A stretch of 64,000 bases of DNA from Hyphomicrobium zavarzinii ATCC 27496 (lineage in GTDB: Bacteria > Pseudomonadota > Alphaproteobacteria > Rhizobiales > Hyphomicrobiaceae). The DNA lies in NCBI RefSeq assembly GCF_000383415.1, contig NZ_KB911258.1, positions 454,267 to 518,266 on the forward strand, read 5' to 3'. Below are positions 19,609 to 27,999 of the stretch, one piece after another. Both the position numbers and the translations under genes were made by a program. Every line of letters starts with the position of its first letter. Position 1 is the stretch's first letter. The notes under the pieces were generated by a model. The model saw only the letters and a program-made list of their open reading frames with translations, was not told where the DNA came from and searched no databases.

Positions 19609-20826
19609 TCAGGACTTCGCCATCGCGGCCTTGAGGTTTTCGTCGATCTTGTCGAGGAAGCCCGAAGTCGACAGCCACTTCTGATCGGGGCCGACGAGGA
19701 GCGCGAGGTCCTTGGTCATGAAGCCCGCTTCCACGGTGTCGACGCAGACCTTTTCCAGCGTGGCCGAGAATTTCGCGAGCGCCTCGTTGTTGTCGAGCTT
19801 CGCGCGATGCGTGAGGCCCCGCGTCCAGGCGAAGATGGAGGCGATCGAGTTGGTCGAGGTCTCCTTGCCCTTCTGGTGCTCGCGATAGTGCCGCGTGACG
19901 GTGCCGTGCGCGGCTTCCGCCTCGACAGTTGCGCCGTCGGGCGTCATCAGCACGGACGTCATGAGACCGAGTGAGCCGAAGCCCTGCGCCACCGTATCGG
20001 ACTGCACGTCGCCGTCGTAGTTCTTGCAGGCCCACACATACCCGCCGCTCCACTTGAGCGCGGAGGCCACCATGTCGTCGATCAGGCGGTGCTCGTAGAC
20101 GATCTTGCGCTTGGCGAACTCGTCCTTGAACTCCGCGTCGAACACCTCCTGGAACAGATCCTTGAAGCGCCCGTCGTAGGCCTTGAGGATGGTGTTCTTG
20201 GTCGAGAGATAGACCGGGAAGTTGCGGTTGAGGCCGTAGTTGAAGGAGGCGCGCGCGAACTCGCGGATGCTTTCGTCGAGATTGTACATGGCGAGAGCCA
20301 CGCCCGCGCCCGGCGCCTTGAACACTTCCTTCTCGATGACCTTGCCGTCCTCACCTTCGAACTTGATGGTGAGCTTGCCCTTGCCGGGGAACTTGAAGTC
20401 GGTGGCTTTGTACTGGTCGCCGAAGGCGTGGCGGCCGATCACGATGGGCTGCGTCCAGCCCGGCACGAGCCGGGGCACGTTCTTGGCGATGATGGGCTCG
20501 CGGAAGATCACGCCGCCCAGGATGTTGCGGATGGTGCCGTTGGGGCTCTTCCACATGTCCTTGAGATTGAATTCTTTGACGCGCGCCTCGTCCGGCGTGA
20601 TCGTCGCGCACTTGACGCCGACGCCGTGCTTCTTGATGGCGTTGGCTGCGTCGACCGTAACCTGGTCCGAGGTCTTGTCGCGGCTTTCGATGCCGAGATC
20701 GTAGTATTCGAGGTTCACATCCAGATAGGGATGGATGAGCTTGTCCTTGATCAGCTTCCAGATGATGCGTGTCATCTCATCGCCGTCGAGCTCGACGACT
20801 GTGCCGGTCACCTTGATCTTCTGCAT
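19609..20826 (-). CDS. icd: NADP-dependent isocitrate dehydrogenase
   Basis: This 405-residue enzyme oxidatively decarboxylates isocitrate to 2-oxoglutarate with NADP+ in the TCA cycle. It belongs to the eukaryote-like dimeric group ([51 protein letters not shown]). The start at 20826 ([20 protein letters not shown]) is where homologues begin; the in-frame extension to 21021 is rejected. It is divergent from the trmJ-like gene, with about 150 bases of shared promoter region. Confidence 0.96.
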   Translation of the reverse strand: MQKIKVTGTVVELDGDEMTRIIWKLIKDKLIHPYLDVNLEYYDLGIESRDKTSDQVTVDAANAIKKHGVGVKCATITPDEARVKEFNLKDMWKSPNGTIRNILGGVIFREPIIAKNVPRLVPGWTQPIVIGRHAFGDQYKATDFKFPGKGKLTIKFEGEDGKVIEKEVFKAPGAGVALAMYNLDESIREFARASFNYGLNRNFPVYLSTKNTILKAYDGRFKDLFQEVFDAEFKDEFAKRKIVYEHRLIDDMVASALKWSGGYVWACKNYDGDVQSDTVAQGFGSLGLMTSVLMTPDGATVEAEAAHGTVTRHYREHQKGKETSTNSIASIFAWTRGLTHRAKLDNNEALAKFSATLEKVCVDTVEAGFMTKDLALLVGPDQKWLSTSGFLDKIDENLKAAMAKS

Positions 20827-20978
20827 GGAAAGGCCTTCGGATGGGGTGGGTGGATTTTGCCTGACCTTAGCCTCAGGGGTGCGCTGCAACAAGGAGGCGA
20901 TAAGTATAGAACGGTCTCCCCCGGCCGCCTGCCACGTAAGGCGGGACTTTTCCGGGCGGGTGATGCTATTGCGAGCCC

Positions 20979-22256
20979 ATGCAAGTCTTGTCCACCACCG
21001 CCGGCGACATCGAGATCGCATCCGAATCGGGAGATCGGGTGCCGATGGTGTCCGCCCGTGCGCTTCCCGTTGCCGCTCTCGTCCATGCCTGCCACGAGAA
21101 GACCATCGACGACGGGCTCGCCGCCCTCGGCATGGCTGATTTCGACCGGGGCGCCCTCGACCGTATCCTGACGTATTGCGCGGAGCTCCGCTGCGAGAGC
21201 GACCGGGCGACCTGCCCCGGCTGCAAGCGGCGGACGGAGGCGCGCGGTCTCGATACGCTCGACGACTTCATTGCGGCCCACAAGGAGATCATAGTCGGAG
21301 ACGGCTCCGTGCGCCTCGTCGGCAAAGGCACGGAAACGCTGACGACACCCGCCATCGCCGCGCTCGAGAAAACCTGGTCCGGCGAGAATTACTGGTTCTG
21401 GTCGCGCCGCGTGCTGCGCAAGCTGCGCCACGGCATCCGCCGCGCTCACATCACCGGCGAGCCCGTGGCTGGCCCCGGCGAAACGCCGGCCGTAATCCTG
21501 GTCGAGCCTCAGCTTGCCGACAACATCGGCATGGTCGCCCGCGCCATGGCCAACTTCGGTTTGGACGATCTGCGCCTCGTGGCCCCGCGCGATGGCTGGC
21601 CCAACGAGAAGGCCCGCATCGCGGCGTCCGGCGCGAATTACGTGATCGACGACGCGCGGTCTTATCCGACGCTCGAAGCCTCCATGGGCGACCTGACCTA
21701 TGTGGTGGCCACCACCGCCCGCCAGCGGCCCTTGAAGAAGCCGGTCCTCACCCCCGAGGAAGCGATTGAAGCGCTCCAGCAGAGGATCAGCCGGGGTGAG
21801 CGCTGCGGAATTCTGTTCGGGCGCGAGAGAAACGGCCTCGAGACCAGCGAGATCGCCAACGCCGACGCGCTCGTGATGATTCCCGTGAACTCCCGGTTTG
21901 CGTCGCTCAATTTGGCCCAAGCCGTTCTTCTCCTGGGCTATTGCTGGATAAGAGAGTGCGGAAAGGGCTCCCTCGGCCGCGTCACCACCTACGAAGCCCC
22001 GATATCCACAGGCCTGAACCTCGGATCTGACCGCTTGGCGGAAAAAGAGGAGCTTTTCGGCCTTCTGGGCCACCTCGAATCCGAGCTGGATAGGCTCGGA
22101 TTCTTCAATCCGGTCGAGAAACGCCCTTCTGTCGTCCAAAACTTGAGGACAATGTTCACGCGGATGGCGCTCACGGAGCAGGAAGTGCGCTCTCTTCGTG
22201 GTATTGTTGCCACTCTTTCAAGAGGCAAAGGCCACAGCCGCAAGCCGTCTTCGTAG
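20979..22256 (+). CDS. TrmJ-type SPOUT RNA methyltransferase with extra N-terminal Cys-containing domain
   Basis: This is a 425-residue protein. The C-terminal part (from about residue 150) is a SpoU/TrmJ 2'-O-methyltransferase, shown by [37 protein letters not shown] and [20 protein letters not shown], the knot motifs that bind S-adenosylmethionine. TrmJ methylates position 32 of tRNA. The first 150 residues are not part of ordinary TrmJ. Residues 25-75 resemble a DUF433-like helical module, and four cysteines at about 67, 72, 79 and 82 could bind a metal. Few internal ATG codons exist between the two parts, so the fusion appears genuine. Confidence 0.85.
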   Translation: MQVLSTTAGDIEIASESGDRVPMVSARALPVAALVHACHEKTIDDGLAALGMADFDRGALDRILTYCAELRCESDRATCPGCKRRTEARGLDTLDDFIAAHKEIIVGDGSVRLVGKGTETLTTPAIAALEKTWSGENYWFWSRRVLRKLRHGIRRAHITGEPVAGPGETPAVILVEPQLADNIGMVARAMANFGLDDLRLVAPRDGWPNEKARIAASGANYVIDDARSYPTLEASMGDLTYVVATTARQRPLKKPVLTPEEAIEALQQRISRGERCGILFGRERNGLETSEIANADALVMIPVNSRFASLNLAQAVLLLGYCWIRECGKGSLGRVTTYEAPISTGLNLGSDRLAEKEELFGLLGHLESELDRLGFFNPVEKRPSVVQNLRTMFTRMALTEQEVRSLRGIVATLSRGKGHSRKPSS

Positions 22257-22378
22257 ACCGCCATGATCTTGCCAGTTTTTGGGCAGAGCGATGCCCGCAA
22301 ACACGGCTCAACCAGCACCCGGAGGCGAACCGGGCCTGGGCTCGTGGCGGGACAATAAACAGATCGCAGCAGGGGCAA

Positions 22379-23020
22379 ATGATGCGGACGATGATCATGG
22401 CGAAAAGAGCATGGCTCGGTATGGCCGTAGCAGCAGCGGGCGCGATGGCGCTGGCTCCGACGGTCGCTTCGGCCGGCGAGGGTGAACTCAGCGATAAGTC
22501 CGTGCAGGTGATCATGGATTACGCCTGGTCGCTCACGCCCCAGCAGTTCAGCAAGAAGGACGGCACCGTTATCGTCGTCGACAAGACGAAGCGCGAGCAG
22601 GCCATGGTGCCGCTCGATGTGGCCCGTGAGGTCGTCCGCGTCGGCCGTATTTCCGCCCACGCGCAGGTCTGCAACCTCCCCGAGGAGCAGACGCTCAACC
22701 ATCGCTCTCTGATGAAGCGTGAGGTCGACAAGAAAAAGTGGAGCGACCAGCAAACGCTGTACATCAACCAGCTCCACCTCACGACCGTCATGCTGCTCTC
22801 CGGCAAGATCAAGCTGGTCGAGAAGGACGGCGACAAGGAAGTCGTGGTGGACGAGAAGCAGACCCCGCCCCAGACCTGCACCGAGGAGCAGCGTCAGAAG
22901 GTGAAGGATCTGGTCGCCGCCTACGTAAAGGCCGGCCCGGCACTCGCATCGAACGAGAAGGCGGCTTCGCCCGAGACCACGGGTGCAGCGGCAGCCCCGG
23001 CGGCCGAAAAGAAGAAGTAA
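22379..23020 (+). CDS. Exported hypothetical protein
   Basis: This is a 213-residue protein with a signal peptide (KRAWLGMAVAAAGAMALAPT, cleavage near ASA-GE). The mature part is charged, with two separated Cys (VCNLPEEQ and QTCTEEQ) that could form a disulphide, and an Ala/Pro/Lys-rich tail. It contains LMKREVDKKKWSDQQTLYIN. Start ambiguity between two adjacent ATGs is trivial. No family is recognised. It stands alone before rpsD and is followed by a terminator. Confidence 0.8.
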   Translation: MMRTMIMAKRAWLGMAVAAAGAMALAPTVASAGEGELSDKSVQVIMDYAWSLTPQQFSKKDGTVIVVDKTKREQAMVPLDVAREVVRVGRISAHAQVCNLPEEQTLNHRSLMKREVDKKKWSDQQTLYINQLHLTTVMLLSGKIKLVEKDGDKEVVVDEKQTPPQTCTEEQRQKVKDLVAAYVKAGPALASNEKAASPETTGAAAAPAAEKKK

Positions 23021-23139
23021 GGCCCCTGCAAACCGCCGCTGATTGGGGCATCGGCCCAGAAATTCGGGCGTCTGGCGGGGCTTATGATTAACGGCGCCCA
23101 TTGACGCCGCCTCTGCTCTCGACTAAGGAAGCTCTCACG

Positions 23140-23170
23140 ACGCGGGCCGCTTTGGCCCGCGTTCTATTTC
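23140..23170 (+). terminator. Rho-independent terminator before rpsD
   Basis: ACGCGGGCC pairs with GGCCCGCGT around GCTTT, followed by TCTATTTC. It ends the exported-protein transcript about 120 bases after its stop. Confidence 0.72.
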
Positions 23171-23297
23171 GCGCACCCGCGGCAGACCCCTTTTTGGGTT
23201 TGACCTGTCGGCCCGTTACACCCGCGAGGGACAGGACGGGCAGAGGAGGGGGCGCTCCAGGCTACAAACCAACAGCAACTCTTGGAGTGCCGTTACC

Positions 23298-23915
23298 ATG
23301 ACGAAGCGCATTCGCGCCAAGCACAAGATCGACCGCCGCCTCAGCGAGAACATCTGGGGCCGTCCGAAGAGCCCGCTCAATAAGCGCCAGAGCCGTCCCG
23401 GCCAGCATGGCGAGCGCCGCGTGTCCAAGCTGTCCGACTTCGGTCAGCAGCTCCGCGCCAAGCAGAAGCTCAAGGGCTACTACGCCAACCTCTCCGAGCG
23501 CCAGTTCTCGCGTCTCTACGTCGAGGCCACCCGTCTCAAGGGCTCGACGTCCGAGCACTTGATCGGCCTGCTCGAGCGCCGCCTCGACGCCGTCGTCTAC
23601 CGCTCCAAGTTCGTGCCGACCGTCTTCGCGGCCCGCCAGTTCGTCTCGCACGGCCACATCACCGTGAACGGTCGCCGCGTCACCATCCCGAGCTTCCGCG
23701 TTCGCATCGGCGACGTGGTCGAGGTGAAGGAGAAGTCGCGCCAGCTTCCGCTCGTTCTCGAAGCGCTGAAGAGCGCCGAGCGCGACATCCCGGATTACAT
23801 CGACGTCGACCAGAACAAGCTGACGGCGAAGCTCACCCGCGTTCCGGCTCTCTCCGACGTGCCCTATCCGGTCACGATGGAGCCGAACCTCGTGGTCGAG
23901 TTCTACTCGCGCTAA
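23298..23915 (+). CDS. rpsD: 30S ribosomal protein S4
   Basis: This 205-residue primary 16S rRNA-binding protein nucleates assembly of the 30S body. It begins [20 protein letters not shown]. The S4 RNA-binding domain is at about residues 94-155 ([30 protein letters not shown]). It has the alphaproteobacterial form without zinc-binding cysteines near the start. It is monocistronic, as is usual for alphaproteobacterial rpsD. The stop codon lies inside a short tandem repeat (see 23901). Confidence 0.97.
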   Translation: MTKRIRAKHKIDRRLSENIWGRPKSPLNKRQSRPGQHGERRVSKLSDFGQQLRAKQKLKGYYANLSERQFSRLYVEATRLKGSTSEHLIGLLERRLDAVVYRSKFVPTVFAARQFVSHGHITVNGRRVTIPSFRVRIGDVVEVKEKSRQLPLVLEALKSAERDIPDYIDVDQNKLTAKLTRVPALSDVPYPVTMEPNLVVEFYSR

Positions 23916-23957
23916 ACGAGCGTTCTACTCGCGCTATCTGAGCGTCCTACTCGCTGG
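23901..23957. repeat. 22-bp tandem repeat spanning the rpsD stop
   Basis: Two 22-base units at 23901-23922 and 23923-23944, both starting TTCTACTCGCGCTA and ending GAGCG, differ at only a few bases. A partial third unit is at 23945-23957. The first unit contains the last codons and stop of rpsD, so the 3' end of the gene has been duplicated into the trailer. Confidence 0.8.
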
Positions 23958-23981
23958 GCAATACCCAGCCATCGAATTCGG

Positions 23982-24014
23982 AAAAGGCCGGCGTCCCAGA
24001 CGCCGGCCTTTTTT
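23982..24014 (+). terminator. Rho-independent terminator after rpsD
   Basis: AAAAGGCCGGCGTC pairs with GACGCCGGCCTTTT around a 3-base loop and runs into six Ts. It is a very strong hairpin, 67 bases after the rpsD stop. Confidence 0.92.
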
Positions 24015-24091
24015 ACTTTGGAACCGAGGCCGAGCATGGTCGCTTCGTAAAGCGCGCGGGTGCGAGATCCGGAGACGGAGAAGACGGAGCA

Positions 24092-24592
24092 ATGAGTGAC
24101 ATCGCAGCACTGTTTCAACGCCTCACGCAGGGCGTCTACGTGATCGGCGTCGGTGATGCAGCAGAGCAGAACGCTTTCACGGCCGCCTGGGTCATGCAGG
24201 TTTCGTTCGACCCATTGCTTCTGGCGTTGAGCGTGAATCCCCGCCATGCTTCGTATGCTCTGCTGCAGCGCGGGCGCGCTTTCAGTGTCAACGTGCTCTC
24301 GAAGGAGCAGTTGGCGCTCGCCGCTCACTTCGGCCGGCCGGCCAGTGTCGACAAGCTGGCGTCGGTAAGCTGGACGAAGGGCAGCACCGGGATGCCGCTG
24401 CTGCACGATGCCATTGCCTGGTTCGAGTGCGCAGTCGAGGACGAGCGTCGGGCCGGCGATCACGTGCTGGTGGTCGGGCGGGTGACAGGCGGTGAGCTGC
24501 GGGACAAGACCGCGATACCTCTGGCCTATCGCGACACCGGAACGATGGACGGCGCGGCGGCGCTATTCCCCACGCGCTTTTCGAAGTCCTGA
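24092..24592 (+). CDS. Flavin reductase-like domain protein
   Basis: This 166-residue single-domain protein of the flavin reductase (FMN-binding split barrel) family reduces FMN or FAD with NAD(P)H, often to supply a partner monooxygenase. The family pattern is clear: LTQGVYVIGVGD, NAFTAAWVMQVSFDPLLLALSV, FSVNVLSKEQLALAAHFG and GDHVLVVGRVTGG. No partner oxygenase is nearby. It is convergent with the lipid kinase gene, 24 bases between stops. Confidence 0.88.
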   Translation: MSDIAALFQRLTQGVYVIGVGDAAEQNAFTAAWVMQVSFDPLLLALSVNPRHASYALLQRGRAFSVNVLSKEQLALAAHFGRPASVDKLASVSWTKGSTGMPLLHDAIAWFECAVEDERRAGDHVLVVGRVTGGELRDKTAIPLAYRDTGTMDGAAALFPTRFSKS

Positions 24593-24616
24593 CGTGCGGC
24601 CGTTCCGAATGGCCAT

Positions 24617-25567
24617 CTAACCCTTCGCCAGCACCGTCAGAGCGCGCGGCACGATCTCGTACCGCAGCGGCGTGTCGAACTTGCTGATCTCCCCGTCGTT
24701 CGCGAGGCGCTTGCGCTTGAGCGGCGAGTGAATCACGAACCCCGTTCCCGTTATCTTGGTCATCTCGGGATCGTCCCATCGGCCGAGCAGCGCGCGCAGC
24801 AGCGCTTTCGCCAAGCCCCAGCCGCTCCGATGCTTCGAGACGTACATCGTGAGCTTGCCGCGATCGAGCTTGGACCGGCGCAGCCACACCGTATCCTCGT
24901 CGTAGCCGTTGTTGGTCACGGCTACGGACAGCGCGCGGATGCGAATGAGCTCCTTGCCGTTGTCGACTGCGATCGAGATCTTGCGGCGGCTGGCGAGAAT
25001 TTCCCGGATGAGGGCGAAATACCTCGGTAGCCGTTCAGTGGCCGGCCGTCCGCGCAGACGCGCCCGCCCCACCGAATAGCGGAGCGTTGCTCCCATCAGC
25101 GAATTGCAGAGGAAGAGGCTGCCGTTGACCTTGGCGACGTCCATCTTCATCGGCTTCGCGCGAGCGAGAAATTGGGCCGCCTGCGTGAGATCGAGCGGGA
25201 TCTCGAGGTCTTTGGCGAGCCGGTTCATCGTGCCGAGGGGCAGGATGCCGAGGGCGATGTCGCTGCCGGCGAGATGGCGCGCGGCGGTGCGCACCGTGCC
25301 GTCCCCGCCACCGATGATCAAAATGTCGATTTTCTCCTTCACCGCCTGCACGATGGCGGGCTCGATCGCGTCCGGGGGCAGACACTCCACCGTGATATCG
25401 TAGCCCTGCGCCGCAAACGCGTTGCGGATCGTTTCGCGCATGACGTCAGGCGATAATCCGAGCGCGGTTCCGGCGCGGAGGTTGACGAGAGCCCGGCACG
25501 CGAGCCCGCGGTTGCGGTTTTGCGGGGGCTCATCCGGTCCTGCGGGAACGAATACGTCGAAAGCCAA
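24617..25567 (-). CDS. Diacylglycerol kinase family lipid kinase
   Basis: This 316-residue enzyme of the DagK/YegS catalytic family transfers phosphate from ATP to a lipid such as diacylglycerol or a sphingolipid-like base. The nucleotide loop IIGGGDGTVRTAA is at about residues 84-96, with LGILPLGTMNRLAKDLEIP just after it. The chosen start is TTG at 25567 with GGAG 8 bases upstream. An ATG at 25687 would add 40 residues that overlap the divergent PAP2-phosphatase start region and look non-coding. It is paired divergently with a PAP2-type phosphatase. Confidence 0.88.
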   Translation of the reverse strand: MAFDVFVPAGPDEPPQNRNRGLACRALVNLRAGTALGLSPDVMRETIRNAFAAQGYDITVECLPPDAIEPAIVQAVKEKIDILIIGGGDGTVRTAARHLAGSDIALGILPLGTMNRLAKDLEIPLDLTQAAQFLARAKPMKMDVAKVNGSLFLCNSLMGATLRYSVGRARLRGRPATERLPRYFALIREILASRRKISIAVDNGKELIRIRALSVAVTNNGYDEDTVWLRRSKLDRGKLTMYVSKHRSGWGLAKALLRALLGRWDDPEMTKITGTGFVIHSPLKRKRLANDGEISKFDTPLRYEIVPRALTVLAKG

Positions 25568-25701
25568 GTTGAACGCTCCGTTTCGAGTGTACGCTCCGAA
25601 AATGCACTGCGGCGGGATTTGGTTGCGCGCTAGATCTGGGGGCGAAAAATCGTGAATCAAGAATGGGATCTGCCGGGGATGCCGCACCCAAAGGGGGGAG
25701 A

Positions 25702-26433
25702 ATGACCGAGGAACCGCACAAAGCCGTGCCCGAGCAGAAGACAGGAGTGGGGCTGTCGTCGCCGGCCCGCTGGTTCGAGCTCAAGCCCCTTCTGGCCGTG
25801 GCCGCCGTGGGCGCGGCTGGGTTCGGCTTCGCCCAATTCGCAGATGCAGTGATGGAAGGCCATACGCGCCGCTTCGACGAATGGGTCCTGCTGGCGCTGC
25901 GCGAGCCTGGCAACCCGGCCGATCCCATAGGTCCCCTCTGGTTCGAGGAGATGGTGCGCGATGTCACCGCGCTCGGCAGCACGGTTGTGCTGACGCTCGC
26001 CGTGATCGTCGTCGCCGGATACCTCTTCATGACCCGGTCGCCGGAGAAGGCGGCCTTCCTCATCTTCGCCGTCGCCGCGGGGGCTGGGGTCAATCGTCTG
26101 CTGAAGCTCGGCTTTGCGCGCCCCCGCCCGGACATCGTGGCGCACGGCGCCTATGTCACGACCGAGAGTTTTCCCTCGGGCCACTCCGCCAACTCGACGA
26201 TCGTCTACTTGATGCTCGGCATGATGCTGGCGCGCGTGGAGGCGAGCAGCCGCGTGAAGATCTTCATCCTGTCGGTGTGTGTCGCCATCGCGCTGATGGT
26301 CGGCCTGAGCCGCATCTATCTTGGAGTGCACTGGCCGACGGACGTGCTCGCCGGGTGGGCTATCGGCGGCAGCTGGGTGCTCATGTGCTGGTATCTGCTG
26401 CTGCGCCTGCAGCCGACGGGCACGCGCCGCTGA
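25702..26433 (+). CDS. PAP2-family membrane phosphatase
   Basis: This 243-residue integral membrane protein of the type 2 phosphatidic acid phosphatase superfamily has the three signature motifs: KLGFARPRP, PSGHSANS and SRIYLGVHWPTDVL (the catalytic His pair lies in the second and third). About six membrane helices are present. It likely dephosphorylates a lipid phosphate such as phosphatidate or undecaprenyl pyrophosphate. The start at 25702 follows a GGGGGGAGA ribosome site. Divergent pairing with a lipid kinase suggests opposing roles on the same lipid pool, which is inference. Confidence 0.9.
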   Translation: MTEEPHKAVPEQKTGVGLSSPARWFELKPLLAVAAVGAAGFGFAQFADAVMEGHTRRFDEWVLLALREPGNPADPIGPLWFEEMVRDVTALGSTVVLTLAVIVVAGYLFMTRSPEKAAFLIFAVAAGAGVNRLLKLGFARPRPDIVAHGAYVTTESFPSGHSANSTIVYLMLGMMLARVEASSRVKIFILSVCVAIALMVGLSRIYLGVHWPTDVLAGWAIGGSWVLMCWYLLLRLQPTGTRR

Positions 26434-26563
26434 GCATGTGCAGCGAGCGTAATCTACGTGACGCCAGTATCTTCGTCAGAAAGTCAGCGGCGAAATGGAG
26501 CTAAAGACTTAGCCAAAATAACGAGAATCTGGTGAATTACTGGGGTGCCACGGAGGACACCCC

Positions 26564-27031
26564 ATGAAAGCCACGATCCTTGCAGTCGTAGCGCTCGCGT
26601 TCTCAGTGAGTAATGTCCACGCCGTCAGTCTGGCGGTGAAACTGGCATGCCGCGATGACTACTTCGCTCATTGCAGCATGCATGCTGTCGGAAGCCCCGG
26701 CCTCCGACAGTGCATGAGGGATGTCGGACCCCGGCTTTCCTCACGGTGTATTGGTGCTCTCGCGGATGCGGGAGAGATCAAGAAGGCAAAGGTCGCTTCG
26801 CTTCAGAAGAAGAAGACCTACGCTCAGAAGCCGGCCACCAAGAAGCACTACGCAGCCAAGGCCGACACCAAGAAGCAGTACGCCTACAAGGCCGCTGCGA
26901 AACGGAAGGCCTACGCAAAGAAGGACGACGTAGCCAAGAGCTACGACAAGCAGAACGTAGTCAAAAAGCGCTACGCGAAAAAACAATACATCCGGAAACA
27001 GTACGCCAAGAGAGATCTCACGCGCACCTGA
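26564..27031 (+). CDS. Exported protein with Cys-rich motif and Lys/Tyr repeat tail
   Basis: This is a 155-residue protein with a signal peptide (MKATILAVVALAFSVSNVHA). A Cys-rich segment follows (ACRDDYFAHC, then LRQCMRD and LSSRC), spaced like the Cys-rich repeat of GLG1-type proteins. From about residue 78 to the end there are roughly seven degenerate 10-residue units of form K-K-x-Y-A-x-K. The tail is extremely basic, with a regular tyrosine per unit, and so may bind polyanions or be cross-linked. GGAGG precedes the ATG at good spacing. No named family covers the whole. Confidence 0.8.
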   Translation: MKATILAVVALAFSVSNVHAVSLAVKLACRDDYFAHCSMHAVGSPGLRQCMRDVGPRLSSRCIGALADAGEIKKAKVASLQKKKTYAQKPATKKHYAAKADTKKQYAYKAAAKRKAYAKKDDVAKSYDKQNVVKKRYAKKQYIRKQYAKRDLTRT

Positions 27032-27629
27032 ACCTCCGAATTCGCGCCTGTGTGGGACAGCCCCGTGCAGGCGCCGTTTGTTTGAGCGATCGCGCTTCGA
27101 CCTCGTTTCGGCCGTATGCACGAGCCGCAAAGGCCTGCGCTTCTTTTTCTTTTAGAGCCTGATCGAGCCACCGAAACGGTGCGTCGTGACCGCATGAAGC
27201 CGCTGAGTGGCGCGCTGCATCTCCCGTCATCCCGTCGCAGGCCGGCCGAATGCGGAGGCGAGCAGCCTCCGTCCTGATGGCATCCAGGCCGACCGCCCCG
27301 GCGGTGTGTTCGGGTGACGCCTCCACCGCATTCGTCATCCCGGCGCAGGCCGGGATCCAGACACGCTCCAGAATGCAGCCGTCGGTGACTGGTCGCGCGA
27401 TCCACCGATAGCTTTCAACTCGACGCGGCCTCGCCATCCGCCACGGTGCGACGACGCTTCCCATAAACAGCATGACCGCCCTCGTCGCGGAGCGATGCTT
27501 CGCATCGACAGGCGGTCATCCAGGGCAGCTTGCTGCAACGGCCCTGGATCGGCCGGCCCACGCCCGGCCATGGAGTTGGTGGGCGCAAGGAAATGGGGTG
27601 CGGCGCGGCGCATGACGGCGCCGCTCGGG
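27032..27629. other. Non-coding stretch with degenerate repeat elements
   Basis: About 600 bases have no credible gene. It contains several palindromic GC-rich segments, including the 29-base unit at 27336-27364 and related CATCCCG/CAGGCCGG pieces near 27228. Frames here on both strands read as Arg/Pro/Ser-rich low-complexity sequence typical of intergenic repeats. Confidence 0.6.
27336..27364. repeat. REP-like element, copy 1
   Basis: A palindromic core CATCCCGGCGCAGGCCGGGA is followed by TCCAGACAC. A second copy with a single difference is at 29384-29412. Units of this form are common intergenic repeats in Rhizobiales. Confidence 0.75.
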
Positions 27630-27794
27630 TCAATGCAGATAAACGACCGCAATTACAGTGACGAGGCCCCACACGCACATGTTTACGAACGAGCGGATGA
27701 TGCCGCCATCCTCCTCGACGGTGATGCCGAGGCGCCGGCGGACGAGATCTCCCGGCGCGAGAAACAGGCGCACAACCCAATCGAGCAGGACCAT
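27630..27794 (-). CDS. Small membrane protein
   Basis: This is a 54-residue frame, MVLLDWVVRLFLAPGDLVRR then a short polar middle (LGITVEEDGG) and a C-terminal hydrophobic helix (FVNMCVWGLVTVIAVVYLH). It has the look of a conserved small inner-membrane protein. AAGG lies upstream of the ATG, and an AT-rich region with an inverted repeat lies about 20 bases before the start. No family name can be given. Confidence 0.55.
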   Translation of the reverse strand: MVLLDWVVRLFLAPGDLVRRRLGITVEEDGGIIRSFVNMCVWGLVTVIAVVYLH

Positions 27795-27813
27795 GAGACG
27801 ACCTTTTTTAAAG

Positions 27814-27830
27814 ATGTATTATTAATACAT
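27814..27830. promoter_or_regulatory. 8-bp inverted repeat upstream of small membrane gene
   Basis: ATGTATTA and TAATACAT form a perfect inverted repeat around a central T, 19 bases upstream of the ATG at 27794, in an AT-rich patch. It has the form of an operator half-site pair; no regulator is identified. Confidence 0.4.
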
Positions 27831-27999
27831 ATTTTGCGCCGAGGTCTTTGCGCTGTCAATCCGCGCGCGTGGACGCACCCACAGAAGCCATGAAGCGGGC
27901 TGCTATCGTTCAGAAATCCAGCAAAGGAAAAGAGGGAGAGACAAGCGAGCCGCACCGTGCAGCTCCCCGGCGCCTCGCACCACGGCTGATACGGACGGC

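Noticed and set aside
27018-27652. Overlapping minus-strand frames in the repeat-rich gap
   Set aside because: Products are typical read-through of intergenic palindromes and have no ribosome binding sites or known features.
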